Assembly: GCF_048544455.1 (NCBI RefSeq)
Contig: NC_133531.1
Span: 64,084,099 to 64,148,098 of the forward strand
Direction of reading: 5' to 3'
DNA from: Silene latifolia
Lineage: Eukaryota; Streptophyta; Magnoliopsida; Caryophyllales; Caryophyllaceae
DNA: 64,000 bases
This document shows positions 22,596 to 33,607 of the stretch, piece after piece; the first letter of the stretch is position 1; each line of letters begins with the position of its first letter. The position numbers were made by a program, and so were the translations under genes. The notes under the pieces are model-generated. The model was not told the DNA's origin. It ran no database searches and saw only the letters and a list, made by a program, of their open reading frames with translations.

Positions 22596-24176
22596 TGGCT
22601 TGAGCGTGTCGTTGTACACCCAATCAAACATATTTATAATACTCAACAAACAACTAGTTAGCGGTAAGTCGAGGTCGATCCATGGGACGGTGTGCTTTGG
22701 GTTCTAAGTCTATCTGTCTCAATTTATGCTAGTGTCACAATTGATTTGGGTTTGTAGTTATATTCTAAACTAATGAAAGTAACAAAGTAAAGCAAACAAT
22801 GAACTAAGAAATGTAAACAAATGACTAAAAGCACTAGGATGTCATGGGGTCATAGGGGATTCATGGTGTTAATCATACAAACATGTTTACAAAGTTGCAA
22901 GCAATTAATGTTGTAAAGGAACCGAGTTGGTTTATGTCTTACGGTTCATAGGAAGAGTTGGGTCCCGGAGCCGAATCGATTAGATTGTACAACACCTAAA
23001 AGTCGACTTAATTTCCTCTTATTCAACTTCTATTCATGGTCTAACAAGACTCGAGTTGGTTTATATCTTACAAGTCTTGTTGAGTAGATAAGAGATGGGT
23101 AAAAATGCAAGGATTCATAGGCTTAGCATTTCATCAAACATAACATGTACATAGGTTGACATCACAACAAGCAAGCAATTTAATTATGAAAACATATTAG
23201 ATTAAGCATAATTAATCCCATGTTGGTTTCCCCTAATTACCCACTAATCCTAGTTAAGACACTACTCACTTATTATCATGGTAAACATGTCATTAATGGT
23301 GTCAATCATCACAACAAGTGTAAACATGATAAGAGAATGAGTAAATAAACAATAAAGAGTAAAGGCTAAAATAATATTACCAACTTAAGATGATCCAAAT
23401 AACAAAGCAAAGAATAATAGAAGAAACTTGATCGATTGATGAAGAGTTGTCAATTCTCCAATAATAACCCAATAATCTTCAATTACCCAATAATAAACTT
23501 GGATAATAAACTTGAACAATAATTAAGGAAAGATTAATGTGTAATCTGTGAAAAGATTAAAGAGTAATCTAGTCTAATCTACTCTTAATTTATTCTAAGA
23601 GGATTTTCTAATGTGGAAGCCCCCTTTGATTATCATCAAAATGGGGTATTTATAGTAGTGCCTCATTAGGTTAACTAAGTCTAAATTAGTAATTAACAAT
23701 TCTAAGTTCTAAGTAGGGAAATGCAAGTATTTCGGAGAGATGCGCATCTTTGCTGAAGACGCCGAGGGACGCTCGTATGTGAGGGTGGGACGAGCGGATT
23801 GTAGGCAGGTTGGACGAGCGGCTTAAGGTCGGGCCGCTCGGATTCTTAGGTACTTGGACGAGCGACTTCCTGCTTTGGACGCCCAGATTGTTGTTCAGAA
23901 TGCTTCCCCTCGCATAATTCTTCTTCTTGCAACGTTGGTCTTTAGTTCTTGCCTCATCTTCTATACTCGTTCTACCAAGATCGTCAATGTCCTTCCAAAT
24001 AAGCTCAAGAGACGGGAATTTCCGCCTAATTGTCTCCTTTCCTACAAAACATATGAAATGCACTAGGAAAGCAAAATAGAAAGCATTTGACGGACAAAAT
24101 GGCTATGGAATATTATAATAGTATGAAAAATAGGATCAATTACGGGACTAAATGTGCACAATTATGAGTCACATCA
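22596..24176 (-). repeat. 5' LTR of element B
   Basis: Same length as the 3' LTR (1581 bp) with scattered substitutions, so the insertion is not very recent. It starts TGATGTGACT at 24176; the end next to the primer site reads AAGCCA against GTCA in the 3' copy. Confidence 0.93.
23647..23885 (-). promoter_or_regulatory. LTR promoter of element B: six phased dyads plus TATA
   Basis: CTATAAATA on the minus strand at 23655-23647. CG-N2-CG cores start at 23770, 23791, 23815, 23835, 23859 and 23880, with spacings 21, 24, 20, 24 and 21. Arms include GGACGAGCGG and GCCGCTCGGATT. Confidence 0.8.
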
Positions 24177-24333
24177 GCAGCACCTGCTGCGTCTTTTCCT
24201 GCGCATGGCATTCCTGGTAAAAAACCCGATGAAACAGTGGTTTTGTTTCATTATTTCGAAACACAAAATCCTAATTTCTCTCTCAAATTCCAACCATTTC
24301 TCGTCAAACTTTGATCAAAAGCTTGCATTTTCC

Positions 24334-27300
24334 ATGGCTAATCGAGGTATGTGTATTATTTTTGCATTAATCTTCTATAATTGATCAAATTGGACCGACA
24401 AATTAGGGTTTTCAACCCTAATTATGTCGAAAATTTGGGGCTTTTCCCCCAAATGATTTTGTGTTGCAAAATTGACCTTGTAAATGGCTAATTGGTAGCA
24501 TAAAGATCATAACCATGTATTTGTTTCGAATTTTCGTTGAGTTTTGAGCATTTGAGTGAAATTGAGACGGTCTCACAGCTAAACCGTAAATCGCTTCGAA
24601 AATAGCCTTAGGATTACCCATTTGTGACGAAACTTGATATTTGGAATCCTTGTATGATGGGTAAACTTCCTATCATCTTGGAATTTTGATTTGTGACGGC
24701 TTTTTCAGGACACTTTTCTAGGGCATAATCGCCGTTATAACGAAATGCTGTCGATATTCCGTATCGAACCCATGACTTGGCTTCAACTTAGGCTTGACTT
24801 GACCCAAATTACTACATGAGCGGTCGGGTTTTTGAGAAAATGGCCAAAGATGGCGAGAAAAGAGCGATTTCGGAGCTTTGCAAACTCGAAAACCCCTAAT
24901 TAAGGCTTGTCGTCATTTGACGCGGCCCAAATTAACTTTAATTTTGTAGGTGATGAGGCTTTTACGTCAGGGAGAGCTCCCATGGACGTGGATACTGCTA
25001 TTGACCCTTCTCGTTCGCTTGAGGAGGCGTTAAAGCAGGCTTTTACCGCCGCGGTGACGGCTGCTGAGGACGAGGTCCTTGAGGAGGAGGAGGCCCCGAG
25101 ACAGGCCAGCGTTGGACGGGGTGGTCGCCAACTGGGGAGCACCTGCGTGGGCTGAGACTTGGGACAACAGACACCTACTTTGGGCTGCAGAGGGTCACCT
25201 GTCCTAAAGGACGGTGAAGAGCTTGGTAAATCGAACTCATCACTCATCTTCTTTCATTTCTTTTTGTTATTCCTTTTCTTCTTCATTGATGCTAAAGATA
25301 GCTTTTGTTTCGAATCCAAATAGAAGGCCGGGAACATCAGATCGTTCTCGGGCTACACGACGGCGATGGGGTGCTACGAGAGGCTGTCGGCTGAGGAACG
25401 AGCCATCATCGAGCGGGGAGCGTTCGGTGCTTTGGTGCAGGCTTGGAGGGATATAACGAGGAGGAAGATTTGGGCTAACCTCAGCCTGGTCTGAGCTTTC
25501 TTGGATCGATTTTGGGACACGACCTCCACATTTCACATGCCTTTTGGCGAGGTGGGGGTCACATTGGAGGATTACGGCATGACTTCTGGTTTGCTGTGTG
25601 GGACTGAGGTGGTGGAGTGGCCGGAGACAGCCATAAGGGTAGACTCGGCTGAGGCTAGGAGATTAATCGGCTGGAACTTGATGCCGAAGGCTGCTGTGGT
25701 ACCCGGGTTGGTGCCTAGTTCTTACGTCCGGGACTATTTTGCGGGGAAGACCCCGACGTCGGTGGTGATCGATGGGAGGGAGATGGCTCCTCCTCCCTGT
25801 ACTGCAGAGCAGAGAGTCCGCTTGTGGCTCTGGTGGTTCCTGTATTTGATCTACCTCGGAGACAAGAGAATTGACGAAGCTCCTTCCCTTTCTTTCTGAC
25901 CTGAGCGACCTAGGCTGTTGGGACTGGGTCACTGCTGGTTTTGCGGTCCTCATTCGCTTTATGAGGGCCATGGTTCGTCCGGAGTTGATGGAGAAGGAGA
26001 CTTCTCCTGCCGCTGTTGGCCCTGGACGGTTGTTGGAGGTATGAACCTTCATTTCATTTCATGAAAGATCATTTCCTTTTCTTATCGAATCACGAAAGAT
26101 CGTTGTTGACTATCTTATTTTACAGGCGTGGGTGTACTCCTACTTTCCGAGCCTCGTGCCCAAGAGGACGGAGCCGGTGGAGAGGGCCTATCCCATTGTG
26201 AGGGATTGGGTGATGTGCCGTACGAGGAGCCGACGTTCCTTTCACGACGTCTGTCGACGGGAGGCGAACGCTCTTCAGTTGGACGGCGTGAGTATTTCAT
26301 ATTGCGTTATTTGTCTTTCTTCATTTTCTTTTTAGAACTGATCATAAGAATGACCCTTCGTTTGCTTTTCTTAGCGGGTGCCCAGGCCTTGGGTGGACTA
26401 CGCTGGCGCTCCTCCATTTGTGGTTGAGGTCCTTCGACCTAGGAGCTCGAGCCAGTTGCTGCTTAGAACGTCGATGGGTCCTGTGTGGTACTTGGGCGAG
26501 CGTTTGGCTCGTCAGTGCTCTCGGGATGTCTTGACGGTTCCCATCGATCCTCCTCGGACGATGTTCAGGGAGCCTTCTGAGGCTGAGAGGGAGGATGACC
26601 TAGCTGGCGTTGGCGGTGAAGCCCTCCTTCTTCCGGGTGAGGACTACTCGGCATTCCTTTACGGAAGGTTGGCGTACTGGCCGGTCGTGGTATGTGTGTT
26701 ACTCTTACTTTTGATCATTTTGAGAACACGATGAATGATAATCGGTTAATGGAAATCATTTGACTTTGCAGGAGGTCGAGGCGGCGGGCATCGAGCCCCC
26801 AGAGTACCCCGAGACCCTTGAGTACACTGACGCGACGGGGATGACGACAATCTCCGAGTTGCTCGACTTTGGCGTGGCTGTGACGGATGCTGGCTTGGAC
26901 AAGTGGCATCATCTGATTCAGAGGGTGAGTCTCCTAACTTGTTTAATTTTGTGTAAGAACACATTTGCTTGAGTTTGTCCAATCGTTAAGAATCTCTTCT
27001 TTCAAAATGCAGGTTGCGCCATCCCGGTTCGTAGCTTTGTGGAGGGTAGCCAACCGACTGCGGGCTACTATCGTCGAGGCACTTGTTGGCAGTCGAGAAC
27101 GTCAGGTATGGTCCTTCCGTTTACTTTATTTTCGAATCTTATAACTTTCCTTATTGTTTGTTTGCTTAAAATGATTAACATGAGCCAATTCTTGTGTTTG
27201 CAGGGAGAGAGCGACCTGGGGCGAGAGAGCCTAGCTTGATCTCGGGGAGACAGCTCTTTCTTGAGGGAGCTCGAGGTCCGTGACGCCGAGGTTGCTGCTC

Positions 27301-27341
27301 TCGAGGCGAGAGTTGCTGAGCTAAGCGGCGACCAGCAGTAG
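24334..27341 (+). pseudogene. Spliced plant mobile domain (PMD) gene, antisense within the Tat-like element
   Basis: Inferred exons: 24334-24346, 24950-25225, 25324-26038, 26126-26287, 26375-26689, 26772-26924, 27013-27105 and 27204-27341, with GT...AG introns. Exon 1 (MANR) joins in frame to exon 2 (GDEAFTSGRAPMDVD). The PMD (PF10536-like) signature is clear: FWDTTSTFHMPFGEVGVTLE, DYGMTSGLLCGTEV, then WVYSYFPSLVPKRTEP and WVDYAGAPPFVVEVLRP. The C-terminus (LEARVAELSGDQQ) looks coiled-coil. In-frame TGA codons (25153, 25492) and a frameshift near 25880 make it a pseudogene. PMD proteins occur in transposons and as host genes; their molecular role is poorly known. It runs opposite to the integrase, as known for extra ORFs in the Tat lineage. 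Confidence 0.75.
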
Positions 27342-28041
27342 TTTGCTTGTTGTTTTTGTGTGTTTTTGGCTGTACTTTGCACATTTTGTACATTTTTAGG
27401 ACCTATATTTTAGACATTCGGACTTTGTTTTGGGGCTCGAGCCCCCAGTTTGGTGTACATATCTCTTCTTGGTTGTATATATGATGGCCTGAGTGCCTTT
27501 GTTGCTGGGTTGCTTTGTTTGTACCTGCAGGTTAGCTTTGAACAGGTTTGGTAGATGACGGTTTATGCCGTCATGCTGCCGAAATTTACACAGAAATCAC
27601 ATAGAACATACATTTGTACACATGGCCTAAATTAGCGCAAAACAAAAAATGCAAAAAATTTACCGGAAATGACCGGACGGTAGGGAGGGCTACCCCCTAA
27701 AAAAAGGAAAAAATAGAAACATATAAGTTTGAAATGTAATGTGGAACGGGAGTGAAATGATTCCCCAAAAAGAAAATTAAAAAGAAATGTATAAGTTTGA
27801 AAATGAATAAATTAAATTGATGAAATAATTCCCCAAAAGAAAATTAAGAAAAAAAGAAAATGGATAAGCGTGCTAAGATGACGAAAATGTCGATATCGCC
27901 TCGAAATGCGTGCCCGTGGAATTAGGAAACACGAAACATGGCAATTTGACGGTTTACCAAAATAATAACCCGTATGAATAGGAAATTATTATTTGAGGAA
28001 TTAGGAAAGATCCAACGCGGAAAACACGAAGAAAGAAGGTC
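27342..28041 (+). other. Non-coding gap with a GGGGCTCGAGCCCC palindrome
   Basis: No gene supported. It holds the presumed 3' UTR of the PMD gene. A perfect 14-bp palindrome GGGGCTCGAGCCCC lies at 27432-27445, followed by AT-rich repeats (two similar TATAAGTTTGAAA copies near 27720 and 27788). Confidence 0.5.
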
Positions 28042-28159
28042 GAGGAAGAGGCGCAAAGCAAGAGCTGCGTCCCTTTGAAGAGCGCGCAAAGAAGTGCCGC
28101 GGTCGTTTCCCGATGTATCCGTCCAGACGGATTTTAGGAAACAGCTTTTAGTATAAATA
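28042..28159 (+). promoter_or_regulatory. Promoter of the second antisense gene: inverted motif and TATA
   Basis: GAAGAGGCGCAAAGC...GCTGCGTCCC and a second degenerate copy (28042-28110) precede TATAAATA (28152-28159), about 86 bp before the ATG at 28245. It matches the motif organisation of the Tat LTR promoter. Confidence 0.6.
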
Positions 28160-28244
28160 GAGACGTCGAGGGAGGTTTTATTCACATAATTCTTCCGTCT
28201 TTCCTTCGTCTTATTACATAAAGCTCTCAAAATAAGCATACATC

Positions 28245-29762
28245 ATGAATACTCTCGAAATTCGTCTAAAAGAATGGACAAATGAGTTCTCCAATGTGGA
28301 GAAACACGACATGGGTGCTTATAATGTTGGATCACTTTTGAGCTTGAAGTTTATCAAGGTGGTCAAACCGTTCCTAGATGCTTGTCTTGATTATTGGGAC
28401 CCGAATTATCACGTATTTGCCTTCCCCGGAGGCGACATTTGCCCATTTCCCGAAGAAATTGCTGCGATTGGTGGTTGGGACCCGGAACATTTGCCTGCTA
28501 TTCCCTCTACTTCTCAAGGATATAAGAACAAGTTTAGGGATTTGCTTGGTTTGACAAGAGCTGAGGTGGACCGTCTTGTGACGTCAAAGGGAGTGCGAAT
28601 GTTGGACTTCATTGATCGATTCATCAATAGGGCAGATCCCACTATCTCTTATGTTGCCGGGCGAAGGGCATTCAGGTTTTGCCTACTACATGTATATGTC
28701 CTTTAGGGGCATGTAGATGAGGATTTGAGAGGCGATCCTCGTTATTTGAGCCTGATTGAGCAAATGGAGCTGCGCAGGAGCCCAGCTTGCCTGTGTCTAG
28801 GAGATATCCTGTTGGGGTTAGATAACAGGAAAGCCAACCATGACCTTCCTTTTCTGGGAAGTCCCATTAGCTTGCAGGTAAAAGAATAAAAAAAAAATCC
28901 TCCTTTTTTTTTGTTTTCGCTTTTTTTTTTTTTTTTTTTTTTCGTTTTTTTTGTTTTTTTTTGTTTCTATTACCTGCTTTTGGTAGGTCTGGCTTATGGA
29001 GCGTCTTCGATTGATCGAGCCCCCAGTTAATGTTCCTGCTTATCATGCTCTCTCAATCGCGATGAGGACCAGGCTCTACATGGTGGACTTCACTCGAGTC
29101 TGCAACTATTGGGAAAACAAATTGAAGAGTGACGATGGCCCCTTCATTAGATGTATCATACTAGGTGGCATCTTAAATATGTCACTGGAGTATCATCCTT
29201 GGATCCTACCCGGCCTGTGCGCATTCCTGGCTTGGATTTTATGATATGCATCTTCCCGGAGAGGTTGATGAGGCAGGTTGGATTGAAGTAGATGATTCCG
29301 AAGCTTGACACTGTCCCGCAGACTACCGTGGCGCTGACTACTGAGAGTCGAAGAGAATGAGCCATCAAATGGGCTCAAAGAAATGTGTGGTCCTTGAACT
29401 CTTCTGCTAGTGCTCTATGGGTGTCGGATTCCTATCTGCGGTTGAGGAAAGCTACTACTCCGGAGGAGCGCGAGAGATTGAGGAAACGCGAGCCTGTTGA
29501 CTACAAGGTTCGTGATGTAGAAAAGGAGAAAGAGAAGCATCTGACTGAAGGAGAGGAAGAAGCCGGGTTTCGAGTTGTTCATCCTTCGAAGAAACCGAAG
29601 ACTTCTCCCGTCGTCGAGATGGTGGTTGACAAGAATGGCAAGGCTAGACCACGAGAGAGACCGTTGGTGATTAGGTCTGAAGTGGCGCAAGAACGTCCGG
29701 CTCGAGGTCGAGACAAGAAATATGATAAAAATGACAAAGGCAAAGGGAAAATGGAAGAATAG
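28245..29762 (+). pseudogene. Antisense extra ORF of the Tat-like element (DUF7745-like), decayed
   Basis: Starts at ATG 28245, shortly after a TATA box. The first frame (153 residues) includes FLDACLDYWDPNYHVFAFPG and ICPFPEEIAAIGGW, which recall the DUF7745-type proteins of Ogre/Retand elements (from memory, unchecked). It is interrupted by TAG at 28704. An intron is likely at 28878-28986 (GTAAAAG...TTTTGGTAG) and contains a poly-T tract. Exon 2 continues (WLMERLRLIEPPVNVPAYHA) with further frame breaks near 29150-29360. It ends in a highly charged Lys/Arg/Glu tail (KKYDKNDKGKGKMEE) that could be nuclear. Function unknown. Orientation is opposite to pol, as in known Tat-lineage extra ORFs. 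Confidence 0.6.
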
Positions 29763-30301
29763 CCTAAGTCTTTATTATTATTTATTATTATTATTATTGT
29801 AATAAGAAGGTGGGGTTTTTAGAATCCTAGCCTATTTTTATTTTTTATATTGTGTGGCATATTATTATTTAAAAGGCATGGAATAAAAGAGGTTGATTAG
29901 TTATGAAACCGTTACGATTTTCTATCATTATTCTTGTCGAATTCCAAATGCATTTGCAAATGTCCTTCTATTTACATTAAAAATAATTAATGGGTTGTAT
30001 CCTGTGAAGGATTGCCTACGTATTCATTTAAAAAATGAAATTAAACCCTTGCGCGTAGTTCAAGTAAATGTAAAAGAATAATTGTTCTAAGCAAGAGCTT
30101 GTAATGAACTTAGAAAATAAGCATGAGCTTTCACTTACTTCTAAAATGCATTTCAGTTTATTTGATGATATGAGGATGACAAATTGTCAAAATGCAAGAA
30201 CAAGATGACGTTAGCTTATTTCAGCTTGGCGAGGGGCCGTTTATTTCGTGCCACAAGAGCGACACGTGAGGTTGCGCGAGGCGCGTTTTTGCTCCTATTC
30301 T
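29763..30301. other. Non-coding spacer between antisense ORF and integrase remnant
   Basis: AT-rich; holds an ATT/TTA microsatellite-like run (about 29770-29800). On the minus strand this is the region just after the pol stop codon. No gene seen. Confidence 0.5.
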
Positions 30302-31013
30302 AGGCATAGTAACGTTTCAGTTGGTCGAGGTTTGTCGGGTTGGCAAATTCATTCCCATCTAAGTCTGTGATCCTAACCGCACCCCTTGGAAGTATGGACT
30401 TGACTAGAAATGGCCTGGCCCAATTGGGTTTGAATTTTCCATGTGGATCGACAGGTAAAAGAGCTCTAATTGATTTGAGGACCAAGTCTCCTTCTTTGAT
30501 GTTCCTTGGCTTAACCCTTTTGTTGAAGGCTCGTTTGATACGTGCCTGATATGTTTGCACATTATGTAATGCACGCAATCTTCGTTCATCCAGGAGGATG
30601 AGTTCTTCATATCTATCCCTCTTCCAATCAGCTTCTAGGATTTGACTTTCGAGTAAAATACGTAAGGATGGTATTTCTAGCTCGACTGGTTGTACAACTT
30701 CCATACTGTAGGTCAAATAGAAAGGGGTGGCCCTAGTGGGCGTCCTAACAGATGTACGGTATCCCCATAAAGCAAAAGGTATCTTGCTTGGCCAATCTCG
30801 ATAGTTGTCAATCATTTTCTTGAGAATTGTGACAATGTTGTTGTTTGCCGCCTCTACTGCGCCATTAGTTTGTGGTCTATATGGCGAGGAGTGGTGATGC
30901 TTGATTTTGTACTTGGCTAGCAATTGCTCAGTCTCAGCTTGGAAATGTGATCCATTGTCACTGATGATCTCATGTGGGCAACCGTATCGACGGATGATGT
31001 TGGTTTGTATGAA
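30302..31013 (-). pseudogene. Integrase C-terminal part, Tat/Ogre lineage
   Basis: The minus-strand frame begins inside the integrase core. It has the second catalytic Asp (EIISDNGSHFQAE), the Glu (GAVEAANNNI), then RTSVRTPTRATPFYLTYSME and a C-terminal domain ending NLDQLKRYYA. The zinc-binding N-terminus, first Asp, RT and gag are missing because LTR D begins at 31014. The ATG that opens the frame (31025) belongs to the LTR. About 237 residues remain with no internal stop, which suggests the truncation is not very old. Confidence 0.9.
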
Positions 31014-31983
31014 TGATACGTTCATTTTATATAGTCCTTTTAGGCCTTTTTATGCACGTATTTCTATGCTATTATCGTAGTTTTATGCTACGAAATGCCC
31101 CGAATATGCTACTTTGGTTTGTTTTGTCTTATTTGCAGGAATGAACTAGAAAATAGTGAAATCGAGCCTTTTACCGTCCGTTTAGCATGAATTTGGAGGA
31201 AGAGTGAATTTGGAGCGGGAATATAGCTATTTTGAGATGCGCAAAGAAGAAAGATAGCTAGGCGAGCAAAGGAAGAACTTCAAATTGCTAGTGCCTACTT
31301 TGAAGAGCCATATCTCGAGTTCTACAACTGATATTCAGGTGACTATGGTTGGAGATGAAATCTTGTCCTCTTAGCTTTCCAACGCCACCGGAATCGCCCT
31401 GTTTGCCCAAGTAACGAAGAATTGGCAGCCGTTTGAAGTTCAGTGCGCAAAGCAGGAAATTGTGCGCTGGAAAGTACTCGATCGAGTAGATTTATGTTCG
31501 ATCGAGTCCTTTTTCAACTCGATCGAGTAGTTTCAATTTAAGGTTTACTCGATCGAGTAGATTTTCTACTCGATCGAGTGGTTTAAGCTTTATTTTACTC
31601 GATCGAGTAGTTTAAAACCACTCGATCGAGTGGTTTCTCTTATGGGCTCGGGTTTTTAGCTTTAATCCGTCATTAGGTTAAATAAAATCCTATTTTTCTT
31701 ATAAATAGGAAGGGGAGACGTCATTGAGAACTCTCTTCTCTCTCTTGTCAACTGTTTTACTGCTGGATATTATTTTCTCTCTATTTTCTGGATCTCTTCC
31801 ACTGTAACATTCTCTTTCCCTTTTCTCTCATTTTATTTAATGTTTATTTCTTTCCCCTTTTCTTTTGTTCTTTCTTTTATTATGTTTAGCTAATTATCTC
31901 TGCTAGGATTAGGTGATTCAATTAATGAATATTAATTGCTAATTAGGTTTATAGGTTGTCGTTGTTGTTTTAGTCTATGTTGT
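31014..31983 (+). repeat. Truncated LTR D (Athila-like) with a CGATCG dyad array
   Basis: Starts TGATACGTTC directly in the integrase frame and stops where LTR E begins. The opening block resembles other Athila LTRs in layout. Seven CGATCG cores start at 31479, 31499, 31520, 31550, 31571, 31600 and 31623, mostly within ACTCGATCGAGT, upstream of TATAAATA (31700-31707). The rest of element D is not in the window. Confidence 0.75.
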
Positions 31984-33481
31984 TGATGCGTGTCCTAAAT
32001 ATGATGTTTTACACCCCATTTTACACGCATTTCAGAGCTCATTTGTGTAGTGTATGCTACTATTTGCCCCATTTCGTCTACTTTCGTATTTTTATGTAAT
32101 ATTGCAGATTTATGCGGAAATGAGTAGATATTGAGCTAAATACGTCCCTGAGTACCTTGCATTGCATTTGACATGAAGTAGAGACTCGAGAAACAAACTT
32201 GGTGCGCATTTCGAGGTCCGAAAGACGAATCCACGAGAATTAAAAGCGGATTATCAGCTACTCTAGTCGATCGACTGGACCCTATGGTTGATCGACCAGA
32301 GCCCGACTTACAGGAACTCCTGTTCAGCTTACCTCAGTCGATCGACCGGTCATAGTGGTCGATCGACCAAGCCGCCACTCTGACGCAAACAAAAAGATCG
32401 AGAAACAGCAAGCCCATAGTAGTTAGGTTTTGGAAATAAGAACTACGTTGTATTCTATATAACGTAAGCTAGGTTTTGAGAACAATCATCTAGTTTTTAT
32501 CAAGCTTTGATTTAGTTTTAGTTCTATTTTTCATAATTAGGGTTCGAGATTTTTGTTCTTCCAATAATAGAGTTCCTTTCGCTTTCGGTTCTGGATCTTT
32601 CTCTGCAATTCTTTTTCGGTATTCTTCTGTTCAGTTTCGTTGTTTATTTCATTCGTAGTATTGGAATTGCTAGAATAGTCTCCCGAAAGTCAAATTTATC
32701 GTTTATTGTTAATTGTTTAATTCGTCGTTTTAATCATGAATTCTTCTGCTTTATTAGTCAATTTTATTGTTGTTCTTATCGTAGCCATGAGCAGCAAAAT
32801 ACCTCGTGCTAGGATGTAGGGGATCTGTAGAATTAGGCGGCAGTAGAATAGTACGACCTGAGTCGCGCCACGGTCGATCGACCGCACACCCTGGTCGATC
32901 GACTGACCACGTGATGTTTGCTTCGTTTTAATTGCTTTAAATTCTTTATTTGACGAATCGAGTGCACGCGACTAGTTGAATGCTTAGTAATTGACTGACC
33001 CATTAGATCGAAAGATAGGGAAAGTTGTTAGACTACCAATTAAAATGACTAAACTATGCTAAGATCGAAAGATAGGTAAAGTTTAGGTTATTAGTCACTT
33101 TTCAGGACGAGAGTCAGTACTAGTGATATTAGGGACCCGTAGCGAGATCGAAAGACGCTACTTGTTGAGAGTGGACCGAGAGGACCTCTTGTTTTCCCGC
33201 CTCATGTGTTTATTTCAGACCTACTTAGTATGCTGCTGCCGAAACTACAGTGAACCGACCATATTAGTACCCTTTTTATATTTGATTTTATACATTTCTT
33301 TAGTTTATTGCTCATTAGTTATAGACCAATTCAATCAAACCCCCACATCATTGTTACCTTACACTAAATTTAGACAACTAATAATTACATCTGCCTCTCT
33401 GTGGTTCGACCCTGCTACCGCTATCTATAGTTGTAGTTAGGAATTTATAAATTTATTTTTGACACCTTACGACGGGTATCA
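31984..33481 (+). repeat. 5' LTR of element E (1498 bp)
   Basis: Starts TGATGCGTGTCC and ends CGACGGGTATCA, with TGAT/ATCA inverted ends. The start was chosen because LTR D sequence stops there and a second Athila-type LTR opening follows. A start a few bases later (TGATGTTTTAC, 32002) is possible. Confidence 0.75.
32268..32462 (+). promoter_or_regulatory. LTR promoter of element E: CGATCG quartet plus TATA
   Basis: Dyad cores start at 32268, 32289 (degenerate TGATCG), 32339 and 32360, spacings 21, 50 and 21, arms AGTCGATCGACT and GGTCGATCGACC. TATATAA follows at 32456. A further pair (32875, 32896; 21 bp apart) lies downstream in R/U5. Confidence 0.75.
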
Positions 33482-33486
33482 AATTT

Positions 33487-33576
33487 TGGCGCCGTTGCCG
33501 GGGAGGCAATTGTTCTAATTTTTAGTTGTTTTATTTTAGTCTGTTTCTTAGTTTAAGGGACATTCGTTCCTTAAAC
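33487..33576 (+). other. Primer-binding site and leader hairpin of element E
   Basis: TGGCGCCGTTGCCGGGGA at 33487-33504 is complementary to tRNA-Asp, five bases after the LTR. GTTTAAGG (33551-33558) pairs with CCTTAAAC (33569-33576) in the leader just before gag. Confidence 0.9.
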
Positions 33577-33607
33577 TATTCTCATATTCTTTTTGTAGTT
33601 TCTTCTT

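Larger units (their letters stand above)
15092..24176 (-). mobile_element. Athila-like element B (minus), complete with two LTRs
   Basis: Both LTRs are 1581 bp (5' LTR 24176-22596, 3' LTR 16672-15092). Flanks GCAGA and GCAGC give a target duplication with one mismatch. Internal order on the minus strand: primer site, leader hairpin, decayed acidic ORF1, post-ORF1 hairpin, dyad array, TATA, decayed Athila-type ORF2, 3' UTR, polypurine tract. No RT, RNase H, integrase, zinc knuckle or protease is present, so it depended on other elements. Confidence 0.93.
11932..31013 (-). mobile_element. Tat/Ogre/Retand-like Ty3/gypsy element (minus), broken; interrupted by element B
   Basis: Minus-strand order: integrase remnant (31013-30302), two plus-strand (antisense) genes, non-coding tail, polypurine tract (about 14345), LTR (14331-12008), tRNA-Arg-like primer site and a short leader. 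Element B (15092-24176) sits inside: its flanks read GCAGA left and GCAGC right, and the flanking host motif GGCGCAGC...CTGCGTC reads continuously once B is removed. Extra antisense genes between pol and the 3' LTR are known from the Tat lineage. The 5' part is lost because LTR D starts inside the integrase. Confidence 0.75.

Noticed and set aside
24907-25155. Stand-alone small gene
   Set aside because: It is exon 2 of the PMD pseudogene plus the end of its first intron.
28915-28970. Poly-T tract as retroposon tail
   Set aside because: It lies in a likely intron before an acceptor and has no target duplication or adjacent retroposon body.
31474-31640. CRISPR-like regular repeats
   Set aside because: The repeats are short palindromes with variable spacers in a eukaryotic LTR upstream of a TATA box; no cas genes and no unique spacers of constant length.
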